NCBI GenBank assembly: GCA_003230615.1
Contig: QIFK01000047.1
Coordinates: 1 to 40,995, forward strand
Direction: 5' to 3'
DNA: 40,995 bases
Source of the DNA: Nitrosospira sp.
GTDB lineage: Bacteria; Pseudomonadota; Gammaproteobacteria; Burkholderiales; Nitrosomonadaceae
A model generated the notes under the pieces. The model did no database searches. It had not been told where the DNA came from and saw nothing but the letters and a program-made list of their open reading frames with translations. Shown here one piece after another: positions 11,601 through 21,220 of this stretch (its first letter is position 1; each line of letters starts with the position of its first letter). The translations under genes and the position numbers were made by a program.

Positions 11601-12611
11601 ATGCGCATCCACCCAACCCAACTTTCCCAGCATCTCCAAAAGCAACTCTTACCACTTTATACTGTGTACGGGGAAGAATCATTACTGGCCATCGAAGCTG
11701 CTGACATGATTCGTTCTAAGGCACACCAAACTGGTTATGTCGAGCGCGAAATTTTTACAATAGATAATCAATTCAACAGATCGGACCTTCGGCTGAGCAG
11801 TAACAGTTTGTCGCTGTTTGGCGAGCGACGAGTGATGGATCTCCGTATTCCTTCTGGCAAGCCTGGAAAAGAAGGTGGTATGGCTATCGAGGAATATTGT
11901 CGTTCGCTTCCGTCAGATACTGTCACGCTCGTTACCCTGCCTAAAATCGATAAACAAGGGCAGGCGACGAAGTGGTTCAAGGCACTTGAAAATATCGGGC
12001 CTATGATCTCAGTTTCTTTGGTGGAGCGTAACCAGCTCCCAGATTGGATTGGTCGGCGCCTAAGTATGCAGGATCAGAGAACCGACTCTAGTACTTTGCA
12101 ATTTTTTGCTGAGAAAGTAGAAGGAAATCTGCTCGCAGCTGACCAAGAAATTAAGAAACTCGCGCTACTCTATCCACCAGGAATGTTGTCGTTTACTCAG
12201 GTAAAAGACACAGTGCTGGAAGTAGCACGATATGATGTTCTTAAATTGTCGGATGCGATGGCTACAGGTGATATCACTCGCTACATTCTCGTACTAAAAG
12301 GATTACAAGGCGAGGGCACAACCGCTCCATTTATTCTGACAATACTAGCAGCACAGATTCGCTCATTGATCATTCTTCGCAAAGGGCTGGATTCTGACAG
12401 ACCACTCACACAATTGATGAACGAAGCTAAAATATGGGGGAACCGTCAGAAAGTAATGGAAAGCGCCGCCAGACGAATCGGCCTTAAACTACTGGTACAT
12501 GCATTATTACATACCGCAAAAATTGATAAAATCATTAAGGGTGTCGCAACAGGGGACACCTGGGTCGAATTTTTACAACTGGGATTACGCTTTTCGCTCA
12601 ACAAGCGCTAG
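11601..12611 (+). CDS. holA: DNA polymerase III subunit delta
   Basis: A 336-residue delta subunit of the clamp-loader complex, which opens the beta clamp during replication. The N-terminus has the family pattern LYTVYGEESLL, followed by SLFGERRVMDLRIPSGKPGKEG and the helical collar domain (LLAADQEIKKLALL, APFILTILAAQIRSLI). It lies directly after lptE, 93 bases downstream, as in most proteobacteria. It belongs to the AAA+ fold but lacks a functional P-loop, as expected for delta. Length matches the E. coli protein (343). Confidence 0.93.
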   Translation: MRIHPTQLSQHLQKQLLPLYTVYGEESLLAIEAADMIRSKAHQTGYVEREIFTIDNQFNRSDLRLSSNSLSLFGERRVMDLRIPSGKPGKEGGMAIEEYCRSLPSDTVTLVTLPKIDKQGQATKWFKALENIGPMISVSLVERNQLPDWIGRRLSMQDQRTDSSTLQFFAEKVEGNLLAADQEIKKLALLYPPGMLSFTQVKDTVLEVARYDVLKLSDAMATGDITRYILVLKGLQGEGTTAPFILTILAAQIRSLIILRKGLDSDRPLTQLMNEAKIWGNRQKVMESAARRIGLKLLVHALLHTAKIDKIIKGVATGDTWVEFLQLGLRFSLNKR

Positions 12612-12903
12612 CTAAATACATTAAATACCTCAACATATAAAATGAATAGGGTGTTTTCATATTGTATTGCATGTTGCTGCAAATAAGTAGATATGCTCCC
12701 CATTCACCTTACGCGAAATCAATCAGGTCGTTTTTATACATATTTTACTTATGTTTTTATTGTAGCTCCTTCGTCCATTAGCTTTGGCTTACTACACCAT
12801 AGCAATAACGTGAGTTAGCTTGACTTGCTAGCTGTATCAACAGCAGCATATCGGCGTTAAAATAAACTATCTGTAGATTTACTAGAAAACTTGGAACTGT
12901 GAT

Positions 12904-14169
12904 ATGGATACTGTAGAAATTAAACCTTACATGCAGGCAGTTGGTCGTGAAGCTCGTGCTGCATCTCATGTGATGGCAAAAATTGAAACCGCCTCCAAAA
13001 ACCAAGCACTTACTGCAATAGCTGCGGCTATCAGACGAAACGAAAAGAAATTATTGGCTGCTAACAACACTGATTTGGTTGCAGCAGAGATCCAGGGATT
13101 CGATTCGGTCTTGATAGACCGCTTGAAACTTACCTCCAAAGGCGTTGCCAGCATGGTAGAAGGATTGTTGCAAATCGCATCACTTGCTGACCCCATTGGG
13201 GAAATCAGTGATCTAAATTACCGCCCCTCTGGAATCCAAGTTGGAAAAATGCGAGTGCCGTTAGGAGTAGTTGGTATTGTTTACGAAGCGCGTCCTAATG
13301 TTACAGCCGACGCTGCCGGGTTATGTATCAAGGCAGGTAATGCAGTGATATTGCGTGGTGGTTCGGAAGCATTCAATTGCAATCAGGCTATCGCCAAATG
13401 TGTAAAAGAAGGCTTGAAGATCGCTTGTCTACCGGAAACAGCAGTACAAGTGATTCAGACTATTGACCGCGCAGCTGTGGGTGAGCTTATTACTATGAAA
13501 GAGTTCGTCGATGTAATCATCCCACGAGGGGGCAAGGAACTGATCAAACGCATATCCGATGAAGCATGTATCCCGATCATCAAACATCTTCATGGTGTTT
13601 GCCATGTATATATAGACGAGGGAGCTAATCTGGATAAATCTATCCGTATAGCTGACAACGCCAAAACTCAACGCTACGGAACCTGTAATACCATGGAAAC
13701 CTTGTTGGTACACGAGAAGATTGCACGGGAAATACTGCCGCCCCTGTGTAAAATTTATCTCGACAAAGGCGTAGAATTGAGGGGAGACAAGGCCTCCTGC
13801 ACTATTGTAAAGAAAATGAAGGAAGCAACAGAAGAAGATTGGCGAACCGAGTATCTCGCACCAATTTTAAGTGTGCGAGTGGTAAATAGTTTCGATCAAG
13901 CCCTCGAACACATCACTATATACGGCTCGCATCATACCGATTCTATCGTTACTGAGGATTACTCTCGCGCCCGCCGTTTCCTACGAGAAGTAGATTCTAG
14001 CTCGGTGATGGTAAACACTTCCACCCGATTTGCCGATGGCTTCGAGTACGGCCTGGGTGCTGAAATCGGTATCTCTACCGACAAAATCCATGCTCGTGGT
14101 CCAGTGGGGCTAGAAGGGTTGACCAGCCAAAAATTTATTGTGTTGGGCGATGGCCAGATTCGGCAATAA
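12904..14169 (+). CDS. proA: gamma-glutamyl phosphate reductase
   Basis: A 421-residue NADPH-dependent reductase of the aldehyde dehydrogenase superfamily that converts glutamyl 5-phosphate to glutamate 5-semialdehyde in proline synthesis. The active-site Cys is C261 in [14 protein letters not shown]. Other family blocks are [25 protein letters not shown] and the C-terminal [20 protein letters not shown] and [11 protein letters not shown]. It follows holA after 292 bases of AT-rich DNA containing no gene, so it probably has its own promoter. The usual downstream neighbour nadD is absent; lpdA follows instead. Confidence 0.96.
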   Translation: MDTVEIKPYMQAVGREARAASHVMAKIETASKNQALTAIAAAIRRNEKKLLAANNTDLVAAEIQGFDSVLIDRLKLTSKGVASMVEGLLQIASLADPIGEISDLNYRPSGIQVGKMRVPLGVVGIVYEARPNVTADAAGLCIKAGNAVILRGGSEAFNCNQAIAKCVKEGLKIACLPETAVQVIQTIDRAAVGELITMKEFVDVIIPRGGKELIKRISDEACIPIIKHLHGVCHVYIDEGANLDKSIRIADNAKTQRYGTCNTMETLLVHEKIAREILPPLCKIYLDKGVELRGDKASCTIVKKMKEATEEDWRTEYLAPILSVRVVNSFDQALEHITIYGSHHTDSIVTEDYSRARRFLREVDSSSVMVNTSTRFADGFEYGLGAEIGISTDKIHARGPVGLEGLTSQKFIVLGDGQIRQ

Positions 14170-14344
14170 ATCACCCTGGTGTCATTCAGAAAAAATTCTC
14201 ACATAGAGTACCTCGAGAAAATTAACGTTATAAGCAGGCTTATTTTCTAATTTTTGGCACGACCTATGAATGTTGGCATGATGTATGGTCTGATATATAA
14301 GAAAACGCTAATAAGCAACAAAATTTTGTTTTAAAGAGATGCCC

Positions 14345-16108
14345 ATGACTCAACTTATCGAAATCAAAATCCCTGATGTTGGCGATTTCAAAGACATTCC
14401 AGTTATCGAGCTTCTGGTACAACCAGGTGTTACTGTGGAAAAGGAAACTCCACTCATCACACTAGAATCTGATAAAACGACAATGGAGATTCCCGCACCT
14501 TATGCCGGCGTAGTAAAGGAAATTAAGGTCAAAATCGGCGACAAAGTTTCAGAAGGATCGCTAATACTCACATTGGAAACAGCGCCCGAGTCGGATACTC
14601 CCCAGCCCTCTTCCAGAAAAGACATTGAAACAAAATATGTACCACCCACTGCAGCCAATTCAACCTCGACCTCCATTTGTTCTATCCCTTTTCCACACGG
14701 TAACATTCATGCTGATGTGGTCGTGCTAGGCGCAGGACCAGGCGGCTACACCGCGGCATTCCGTGTTGCTGATCTTGGTAAGAGCGTAGTATTGATCGAA
14801 CGTTATCCGGTACTTGGAGGAGTATGTCTCAATGTCGGCTGCATTCCTTCCAAAGCACTGCTGCATGTGGCAAAAGTTGTCACCGAGATGGAAGAAACTA
14901 AACATCTAGGTGTCACTTTCGGTACACCCAGGATCGAAATAGACAAGTTGCGAAGATGGAAGGAGTCGATCATCGGAAAACTCACCAAAGGATTGACGGG
15001 ACTAGCAAGACAACGCAAAGTAGAAGTATTGCAAGGCACGGGAAAATTCACCACGCCCAATATGATTCTAGTAAAAACTCCCAATGAAGAGAAAACTGTT
15101 TCATTCGACTACTGCATAGTTGCTGCAGGATCGAGTGTGACACGTATTCCCGATATTCCCCAAAATGATCCTCGCATTATGGATTCTACAGGTGCGCTAA
15201 AACTGGAGGATATCCCCAAACGTATGTTGATCATTGGTGGTGGTATCATCGGTCTAGAAATGGCGACGGTTTATGATGCGCTTGGTTGTAAAATAAGCGT
15301 AGTAGAATTGATGGATCAATTGATTCCTGGTGCTGATGCAGATCTCATCAAACCGCTGCACAGACGTATGCAGAAACGTTACGAAGCAATTTATCTCAAA
15401 ACCAAAGTTACTAAAATCAAAGCACAAGAAAACGGATTGAAAGTCACCTTCGAGGGGGAAAATTCTCCCAAGACACAAATTTACGACCGTATTCTAGTGG
15501 CGGTAGGACGTCGTCCCAATGGACATGACATCGACGCAGAAAATGCCGGCATCAATGTTACTAATGACGGTTTCATTCCGGTGGACAAACAACTACGCAC
15601 CAATGTGCCACATATTTTTGGTATTGGCGATATTGTGGGCGAACCCATGCTTGCTCACAAGGCTACGTATGAGGGCAAGCTTGCCGCAGAAATCATCACT
15701 GGACAAAAAGCTGCTTTTGATGCCCGCACTATTCCTTCTGTAGCGTACACAGACCCAGAAATTGCCTGGATGGGTTTAACCGAAACCGAAGCAAAAAAAC
15801 AAGGTATTGAATATGAAAAAACTAGTTTCTCCTGGGCAACCAGTGGTCGCGCAATTTCAATGGGACGCGATGAGGGTATGACCAAATTACTGCTCGATAG
15901 AAACACCCATCGCTTGCTCGGTGCAGGTATAGTTGGCGTTAATGCAGGAGAACTGATCTCTGAAACTGTTATGGCACTGGAAATGGGTGCAGATATGGAC
16001 GACATCAGCCTCACTATCCATCCGCACCCAACGTTATCAGAAACAATTTTCCTCGCTGCTGAAATAGCAGAGGGATCAATAACCGATCTTTATTTGCCAA
16101 AGAAGTAA
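14345..16108 (+). CDS. lpdA: dihydrolipoyl dehydrogenase with N-terminal lipoyl domain (E3)
   Basis: A 587-residue flavoprotein disulfide reductase with its own lipoyl domain. Residues 1-80 are a lipoyl domain with the modified lysine K44 in LESDKTTMEIPAP. A Ser/Thr/Pro-rich linker follows, then FAD-binding VVVLGAGPGGYTAA and the redox disulfide C161/C166 (GGVCLNVGCIPSK). The NAD site is IIGGGIIGLEMA and the catalytic His-Glu pair is in HPHPTLSE (H561, E566). It reoxidises dihydrolipoamide in pyruvate and 2-oxoglutarate dehydrogenase complexes. ATG 14345 has AAAGAG six bases upstream, whereas the in-frame ATG at 14339 is too close to it. No aceE or aceF genes are adjacent, unlike the pdh clusters of Neisseria and relatives. 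Confidence 0.96.
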   Translation: MTQLIEIKIPDVGDFKDIPVIELLVQPGVTVEKETPLITLESDKTTMEIPAPYAGVVKEIKVKIGDKVSEGSLILTLETAPESDTPQPSSRKDIETKYVPPTAANSTSTSICSIPFPHGNIHADVVVLGAGPGGYTAAFRVADLGKSVVLIERYPVLGGVCLNVGCIPSKALLHVAKVVTEMEETKHLGVTFGTPRIEIDKLRRWKESIIGKLTKGLTGLARQRKVEVLQGTGKFTTPNMILVKTPNEEKTVSFDYCIVAAGSSVTRIPDIPQNDPRIMDSTGALKLEDIPKRMLIIGGGIIGLEMATVYDALGCKISVVELMDQLIPGADADLIKPLHRRMQKRYEAIYLKTKVTKIKAQENGLKVTFEGENSPKTQIYDRILVAVGRRPNGHDIDAENAGINVTNDGFIPVDKQLRTNVPHIFGIGDIVGEPMLAHKATYEGKLAAEIITGQKAAFDARTIPSVAYTDPEIAWMGLTETEAKKQGIEYEKTSFSWATSGRAISMGRDEGMTKLLLDRNTHRLLGAGIVGVNAGELISETVMALEMGADMDDISLTIHPHPTLSETIFLAAEIAEGSITDLYLPKK

Positions 16109-16245
16109 TCTAGCTCTACTGGATTTTATTAAAAATTACTTTTTGGTATTTAACACTAGAAACTATGCTATTTTCCGTGATGTTGCAAACTTTATTATGT
16201 CGTTAGAACTCTGTAAGTTTGCCAATTAATCCCCAGCAGAAAAAA

Positions 16246-17442
16246 TCATGCTTCTCTCTTTAATTGACGACCTTTATCGCCACTACTAAACCCAACAAGA
16301 GGCTGCTGAATATCTTTACCGAAAGCGATGACTTTGAAAAGTTCGCCCATTTCGGTGGGGCTTACTAATTTCTGTAATTGATTAGCCAAGGGTAAATAGT
16401 TATCTGTATTTTCTGCCGGTATTCGTGCAAGAATTTCGGTGATGCCACAGTTGATGAGGAAATGTGCCTGGGAAGTATATCCCAACAACTCTAGCCCCGC
16501 ACCTGTCGCCGCCTCGGTAACTGCACTAAAATCTACATGACTAGTGATGTCCTGCAGACCTGGAAAATAAAAAGGATCGTCATGGGTACGGTGACGATAA
16601 TGGCACATCAGAGTTCCACGATTTCGCTGGGAGTGATAGTACTCTTTGTGCGTGAAACCGTAATCGATCAACACTATTGCGCCCTGTTGTAAAATGGCTG
16701 CGAGACTTCGCATAAATCCACGTGTCAAGAGACTGATTTCACTAATATAAGTCCTAATTTTATTGCCATCAGAATTAATCTGAGAACTTAGCTCACGTGC
16801 AATCTTGACAAGCTCCTTGTTAATCAGCAAGCGGTCGCTCCACTCGAATGCACCACCATTCCACGCCACACCACGCTCGAACAAACTGGTACCACGCCAT
16901 ACAACCAAATGTACTGGCATAGCGTCTAGCACTTCATTTGCAAGTATCAGGCCTTTGAATTTAGCAGGCATATGTTCCAACCAGTCAACCCGAGACAAAA
17001 GCTGTGGTGCAAACTTTTCGAATAATTCTTTCTGCCGCTTTTGCAATCCTCCACTCACATCAAGAATAAAATAATGTTTTGGTAAACTTTCAAGTCTCTC
17101 CAGCTCAAGTAATAAATCAAGCGCAAGTTTACCGGTGCCAGCCCCGAATTCTAAAATCCCACTGCTATCCTCCCCTATGCATTCAATTACCTGCGCCACT
17201 TGCTGAGCCACAGCTCTACCAAATAACGGTGAAATTTCTGGTGCAGTAACAAAATCTCCGGCGCCGCCAAACTTAGTTGTGCCGCCACAGTAATAGCCCA
17301 TACCAGGTGCATATATTGCCAACTCCATATAACGTGTAAATGGAATCCACCCTCCCGAAGCAGTAATCTCGGCACAGATCATCTCCTGCACAGCACAACT
17401 ATGCTGGAAAGCGGGCCCAGTAGGTATAGGTAGTGACAACAT
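16246..17442 (-). CDS. MidA/NDUFAF7-like SAM-dependent methyltransferase
   Basis: A 398-residue member of the COG1565 family. Visible features are the N-terminal PFTRYMELAIYAPGMGYY segment, GDFVTAPEISPLFGRAVA, the SAM-binding ILEFGAGTGKLALDLL, LILANEVLDAMPVHLV and VLIDYGFTHKEYYH. The human and slime-mould relatives (NDUFAF7/MidA) dimethylate an arginine of the NDUFS2 subunit of respiratory complex I. A role in complex I assembly is therefore plausible but not shown here. Length is typical. It converges on lpdA with a 137-base AT-rich spacer in which I see no clear terminator. Confidence 0.85.
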   Translation of the reverse strand: MLSLPIPTGPAFQHSCAVQEMICAEITASGGWIPFTRYMELAIYAPGMGYYCGGTTKFGGAGDFVTAPEISPLFGRAVAQQVAQVIECIGEDSSGILEFGAGTGKLALDLLLELERLESLPKHYFILDVSGGLQKRQKELFEKFAPQLLSRVDWLEHMPAKFKGLILANEVLDAMPVHLVVWRGTSLFERGVAWNGGAFEWSDRLLINKELVKIARELSSQINSDGNKIRTYISEISLLTRGFMRSLAAILQQGAIVLIDYGFTHKEYYHSQRNRGTLMCHYRHRTHDDPFYFPGLQDITSHVDFSAVTEAATGAGLELLGYTSQAHFLINCGITEILARIPAENTDNYLPLANQLQKLVSPTEMGELFKVIAFGKDIQQPLVGFSSGDKGRQLKREA

Positions 17443-17645
17443 CGGCGAGAGAGTTTCTTTATGGTAAATTATCGAAACCTAGTGGCTCTAAATTAACGAT
17501 TGTAGAGGGTGCCTTTAAAAACTCAAGATTCAAAATAGAACTAAGCGTATATAACTACGTATTATGACGTGACAGAATGATAGATTAATACGCAAAATTC
17601 TGATAGCCAATTTCAATTGCTAGAAATACCCTAGAGGAGATTGTG

Positions 17646-18386
17646 ATGCAAGGTAAGGTAATACTAGTTACTGGTGGCACCAAGCGCTTGGGTGAGGCTA
17701 TCTGCCGCAAACTACATACTGTGGGCATGAATCTGATGGTGCATTATCGATCCTCAGAAGGGGAAGCACGAATGTTGCAAACTGAACTCAATCAGGCACG
17801 TCCTGGCTCAGTGGCATTAGTGCAGGCTGACTTGCTCGATATCACTCAACTACCAAATCTAATAGACGAAACTATAAAACATTTTGGTAAAATGGATTCA
17901 CTTGTCAATAATGCCTCCAGCTTCTACCCCTCTCCGATGGGAGAGATAACAGAAAAATCATGGGACGAGCTCATTGGCAGCAATTGCAAGGCACCTCTCT
18001 TTTTGTCTCAAGCAGCAGTGCCGCATCTTAAGAAACAGCATGGCTGTATTGTTAACATTGTCGATATTCACGCTAAATGGCCGCTAAAAAAGTACGTGAT
18101 ATATAGTTCTGCAAAAGGTGGGCTGGCTACACTTACTAGATCTCTGGCGCTAGAACTTGCACCAGAGATCCGAGTAAACGGTGTTTCTCCAGGCTCTATT
18201 CTGTGGCCAGAGAATGGTGAATGGTCAGACGAATTAGCTCGCAAACATATCATTGGAAAGACGCTCCTTAAACGAATAGGCGAGCCGGATGATATTGCTA
18301 AAACAGTACTTTTTTTGATTTCAGATGCGCCTTATATAACTGGCCAAATCATAGTAGTAGATGGTGGACGCAGCATAAATTTATAG
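17646..18386 (+). CDS. pteridine reductase-type short-chain dehydrogenase (FolM-like)
   Basis: A 246-residue SDR. The cofactor loop TGGTKRLG (residues 9-16) has the Lys-Arg typical of NADPH-preferring pteridine reductases. The NNASSF motif and the catalytic Y153 and K157 (YSSAK) are present. FolM/PTR1 relatives reduce dihydrofolate or dihydromonapterin. The start at ATG 17646 is preceded by AGAGGAG at 17633-17639 with six bases of spacing; a GTG at 17643 is in frame but too close to it. The gene appears to be transcribed alone. The exact substrate cannot be told from sequence. Confidence 0.85.
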   Translation: MQGKVILVTGGTKRLGEAICRKLHTVGMNLMVHYRSSEGEARMLQTELNQARPGSVALVQADLLDITQLPNLIDETIKHFGKMDSLVNNASSFYPSPMGEITEKSWDELIGSNCKAPLFLSQAAVPHLKKQHGCIVNIVDIHAKWPLKKYVIYSSAKGGLATLTRSLALELAPEIRVNGVSPGSILWPENGEWSDELARKHIIGKTLLKRIGEPDDIAKTVLFLISDAPYITGQIIVVDGGRSINL

Positions 18387-18540
18387 AGAACCAGGCATTG
18401 AATGCGCTTGCCCATAATGGGTTTCCCATTCTCTACACCCCAGAAACAACAAATTTTTGATTTTGCATAAAGTGATCTGATCCAGACCAGCTAGTGAATA
18501 TAGGATAAAATGAACTCTTAATTACCATGCAACTTTCACT

Positions 18541-19752
18541 ATGAAAAAATCTCACCTCCCTCACCGCACAAAATTTCCACGTGCTGTACAGGAACTTACC
18601 CGTCTAGCTGCAGGACTTGCAGCTTCTGGTAGTCACATAGAAGATACCTTTTGGGAAAATCAACTGGAGGTAAAAATAAACACACAGTTACGTACGGGGA
18701 ATGATCAAAACCTAGAGGCGGCATTGGAGTTACTTTATGATACCGACCAAGCTGGTTACGGAGAATTCATCTATGCCATTGAGGCTGCGATTGAGTGTGG
18801 CACGTTGATACATGAAGACCGCACCTATGATGTACTAATGTTTGCTGCACCAGTTCTAACCTGGTCACGTTTTTCGATTCCTTCCGGCCCGATACCTATA
18901 GCAATTTTAAATAATCTTCGCGAGCAGTTCCAGACACATGTGTTGTTAAAAAACGTTCAGTTTTCGCTGGCAGACTACCTCTTCAGTCCTGACCAACTAC
19001 CACGCGGTTATCGCCTCACATATGAACTAGCCGGTAAGTTATGGGCTGCTGCTGCAGGTGGACAGGACTTACACATGAACCCACGCCAATTTGCTGAAAC
19101 AGGACGCTTTCTATCAGATACCCGTTATCTTCTCGGTGCGATTGCAGTACCACAGGGAGAACCTATGTTTCGCTGGCAGGAAACTAACGGAACAGGCCGA
19201 GTAAATAATGGAATTTCTAGTGTGAAGTCTTCGAAGCAGGAGATATCCCTTTCATGGAAAACTCAGTGTGGCGAAGCGCTACGCTCACTATTTCAGGGTT
19301 GTGCGTTAGAGCTGTTGTTGCCAGATGGATTCTTTTCTGCATGGCGTATGGCAGATCGCCTTGCCCGTCCCTATTCCATGCATGCCACCGTTGATTTTTT
19401 GCAATCAACCTTAAATATTCCTACAAGTGGCCTTCGTGCAGTGGTCGCGCCATTTCATGACCAGTTGCTAGAAGAATATCGTGTAAGTTTCACCCCACTG
19501 GATCGTAATGATGTGCTCTACGGTATTGTCTGGGCACTGGTTGGTGAGGAAGATGAAAACAGTGACACTGTTACACAAATAGAAACTACGCTGCAAGAAT
19601 GCAATATAGCCAACATAACACTTCTAGATAATCACTTTCCCTTAGAGTATTGTGAGGAGTGTGGTGCGCCTTTGTTCCCAAATCCAGAAGGCGAAATTGT
19701 TCATGCCGAGTTTCCTGAAGAAGGAGAAAAGATTCTAGTACATTTACACTGA
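18541..19752 (+). CDS. DUF2863 family protein
   Basis: A 403-residue soluble protein that fits the betaproteobacterial DUF2863 family by its start (FPRAVQELTRLAAGLAASGS), its central PVLTWSRFSIPSGPI stretch and the SMHATVDFL region. Near the C-terminus is a Cys pair in CEECGAPLFPNPEG, resembling half of a zinc ribbon. No signal peptide, membrane segment or catalytic motif is seen. The function of the family is unknown. Assignment is from recall of the sequence pattern. A short inverted repeat (AATGGG-TTT-CCCATT, 18416-18430) lies between the upstream SDR gene and this one. Confidence 0.72.
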   Translation: MKKSHLPHRTKFPRAVQELTRLAAGLAASGSHIEDTFWENQLEVKINTQLRTGNDQNLEAALELLYDTDQAGYGEFIYAIEAAIECGTLIHEDRTYDVLMFAAPVLTWSRFSIPSGPIPIAILNNLREQFQTHVLLKNVQFSLADYLFSPDQLPRGYRLTYELAGKLWAAAAGGQDLHMNPRQFAETGRFLSDTRYLLGAIAVPQGEPMFRWQETNGTGRVNNGISSVKSSKQEISLSWKTQCGEALRSLFQGCALELLLPDGFFSAWRMADRLARPYSMHATVDFLQSTLNIPTSGLRAVVAPFHDQLLEEYRVSFTPLDRNDVLYGIVWALVGEEDENSDTVTQIETTLQECNIANITLLDNHFPLEYCEECGAPLFPNPEGEIVHAEFPEEGEKILVHLH

Positions 19753-20082
19753 CACAAAACTGATCTTGTAAAAAAATAAGAGCCATTTCTAAATTTGATA
19801 TCGCATATTATATGAATAAAAAAGATTTACAAGTCTAAGTCTGGTTGAGTAGCATAGAATATACTGTAGCGATTTTATCTACGTACTGCATTAATTCTAT
19901 TTAATCTTCATTAGATTAATGAGATTGTTACAATACGAAAATATCTTGCTAGTAAATACATATTTATCCAATCCTTTTAAACCGTTTGAGCCACATGTAC
20001 CCAGAAATTTTATAGATTTTTCCAAACTTAGCCACCATAATCGCTTTGCTCAACCAATGACAAACTTTACCACTCTATATTT
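19753..20082. other. AT-rich intergenic region before yciB
   Basis: A stretch of 330 strongly AT-rich bases between the DUF2863 gene and yciB. I see no coding region, tRNA or strong hairpin terminator in it. It presumably carries the promoter of the yciB-yciI-bolA-ppiC run, but I could not pick a convincing -35/-10 pair. Confidence 0.5.
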
Positions 20083-20628
20083 ATGAAATTTCTTTTTGAT
20101 CTGTTCCCGGTCATCCTATTTTTTGTCGCGTTCAAGCTTTATGGAATTTATGCTGCAACTGCTGTAGCCATTGCTGCTACTTTTGTTCAAATTATCTGGA
20201 CTTGGTTTCGTCACCGTAGGGTTGAAAATATGCAGTGGGTAGGTCTAACGATCATTGTCATTTTCGGTAGCGCAACACTGTTACTACAAGACGAGACTTT
20301 TATCAAATGGAAACCAACCGTATTATATTGGGTGTTCACTAGTGCGCTACTCGTTTCGCATTCAGTATTTAAGAAAAATCTGATTCGTACCATGCTGGAA
20401 AAGAATATCTCGCTGCCAGAAGGTATATGGAACAACCTTAATCTCAGTTGGGCAACATTCTTTGCCTTAATGGGCGTAGTTAATCTCTATGTGGCTTTTA
20501 ACTACTCCACTGATACCTGGGTAAATTTCAAACTATTTGGGGCAACGGGATTAATGCTGATATTTGTAGTATTACAGGGGCTTATGCTGGGAAAATTTAT
20601 AACGGAGAATGAGGACAGTAACACGTGA
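20083..20628 (+). CDS. yciB: inner membrane-spanning protein YciB (septation protein A)
   Basis: A 181-residue integral membrane protein with about five membrane segments, starting [20 protein letters not shown], the diagnostic N-terminus of the YciB/IspZ/septation protein A family. Other family blocks are [15 protein letters not shown] and [21 protein letters not shown]. It affects cell-envelope and septum formation in Shigella and E. coli, but the molecular mechanism is unsettled. Its stop codon overlaps the start of the next gene in a TGATG arrangement, which points to translational coupling. Confidence 0.93.
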   Translation: MKFLFDLFPVILFFVAFKLYGIYAATAVAIAATFVQIIWTWFRHRRVENMQWVGLTIIVIFGSATLLLQDETFIKWKPTVLYWVFTSALLVSHSVFKKNLIRTMLEKNISLPEGIWNNLNLSWATFFALMGVVNLYVAFNYSTDTWVNFKLFGATGLMLIFVVLQGLMLGKFITENEDSNT

Positions 20629-20930
20629 TGCTTTACGTGATAAATGGCGAAGATACTCCAGATAGTCTAGAAAAACGTATGGCGTCTCGTTCTGCTCATC
20701 TGGAACGCGTTAAAGTTTTACAAGAGGAAGGGCGCCTTATCCTGGCTGGTCCATACCCTGCGATTGATAGTTTTGATCCTGGCCCAGCTGGATTCTCTGG
20801 CAGCCTGATCGTAGCGGAATTTGCGTCGCTGGAGGCAGCGTGCACTTGGGCTAGGGCTGATCCATATACTACTTCTGGCGTGTATGCGAAGCTCGCGATT
20901 AAGCCATTTAAGAAAGTTTTGCCAATATGA
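20628..20930 (+). CDS. YciI-like protein
   Basis: A 100-residue protein of the YciI family (ferredoxin-like alpha+beta barrel). The conserved His/Asp active-site region appears as RSAHLERV and DPYTTSGVY. The ATG at 20628 overlaps the yciB stop by one base (TGATG) and has GAGGAC upstream. A GTG at 20625 is in frame but less likely. Its stop overlaps the bolA start as ATGA. YciI relatives include dehydrochlorinases and dioxygenase-like enzymes, but the physiological role of this one is unknown. The yciB-yciI-bolA-ppiC order is common in betaproteobacteria. Confidence 0.87.
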   Translation: MLYVINGEDTPDSLEKRMASRSAHLERVKVLQEEGRLILAGPYPAIDSFDPGPAGFSGSLIVAEFASLEAACTWARADPYTTSGVYAKLAIKPFKKVLPI

Positions 20931-21190
20931 GCACAATCAAATTAATCAAGCAAAAACTTGCCGCTCTTAATCCAGAGAAAATTGAAATATTGGATGAAAG
21001 CGCCAAACATGAAGGTCACGAGGGGGCTAAGAACGGTGGGGGCCATTTCTCTCTTACCATTGTATCGTGCAATTTTTTAGAAAAATCGACCATGGCCCGA
21101 CATAGGATGATATATGCCGCTCTGGGAAAAATGATGGACAAGGATATTCACGCACTAAGTATAAAGGCGTATACTCCCGAAGAAATTTAG
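20927..21190 (+). CDS. BolA family protein
   Basis: An 87-residue BolA-type protein. It shows the helix-turn-helix-like [18 protein letters not shown] segment, [13 protein letters not shown] with the conserved Arg-His, and the C-terminal [13 protein letters not shown] block. BolA proteins partner with monothiol glutaredoxins around an Fe-S cluster, using a conserved His. The start overlaps the yciI stop (ATGA). The downstream gene ppiC follows after 30 bases. The protein is of normal length for the family. Which BolA subtype it is cannot be decided from sequence alone. Confidence 0.9.
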   Translation: MSTIKLIKQKLAALNPEKIEILDESAKHEGHEGAKNGGGHFSLTIVSCNFLEKSTMARHRMIYAALGKMMDKDIHALSIKAYTPEEI

Positions 21191-21220
21191 TTTGATTCAA
21201 CTAACTGAGAGGAAAACCTA

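Noticed and set aside
12612-12903. Possible small gene or RNA between holA and proA
   Set aside because: The region is AT-rich with stops in all frames and no tRNA-like or strong hairpin structure that I can support.
14254-14270. Sigma-54 promoter-like TTGGCACG upstream of lpdA
   Set aside because: The -24 half is good, but the -12 half reads ATGAA without the essential GC, so it is most likely chance.
15655-16014. Antisense open frame of 119 codons inside lpdA
   Set aside because: Same reasoning: the sense strand codes for a conserved flavoprotein region and the antisense product resembles nothing.
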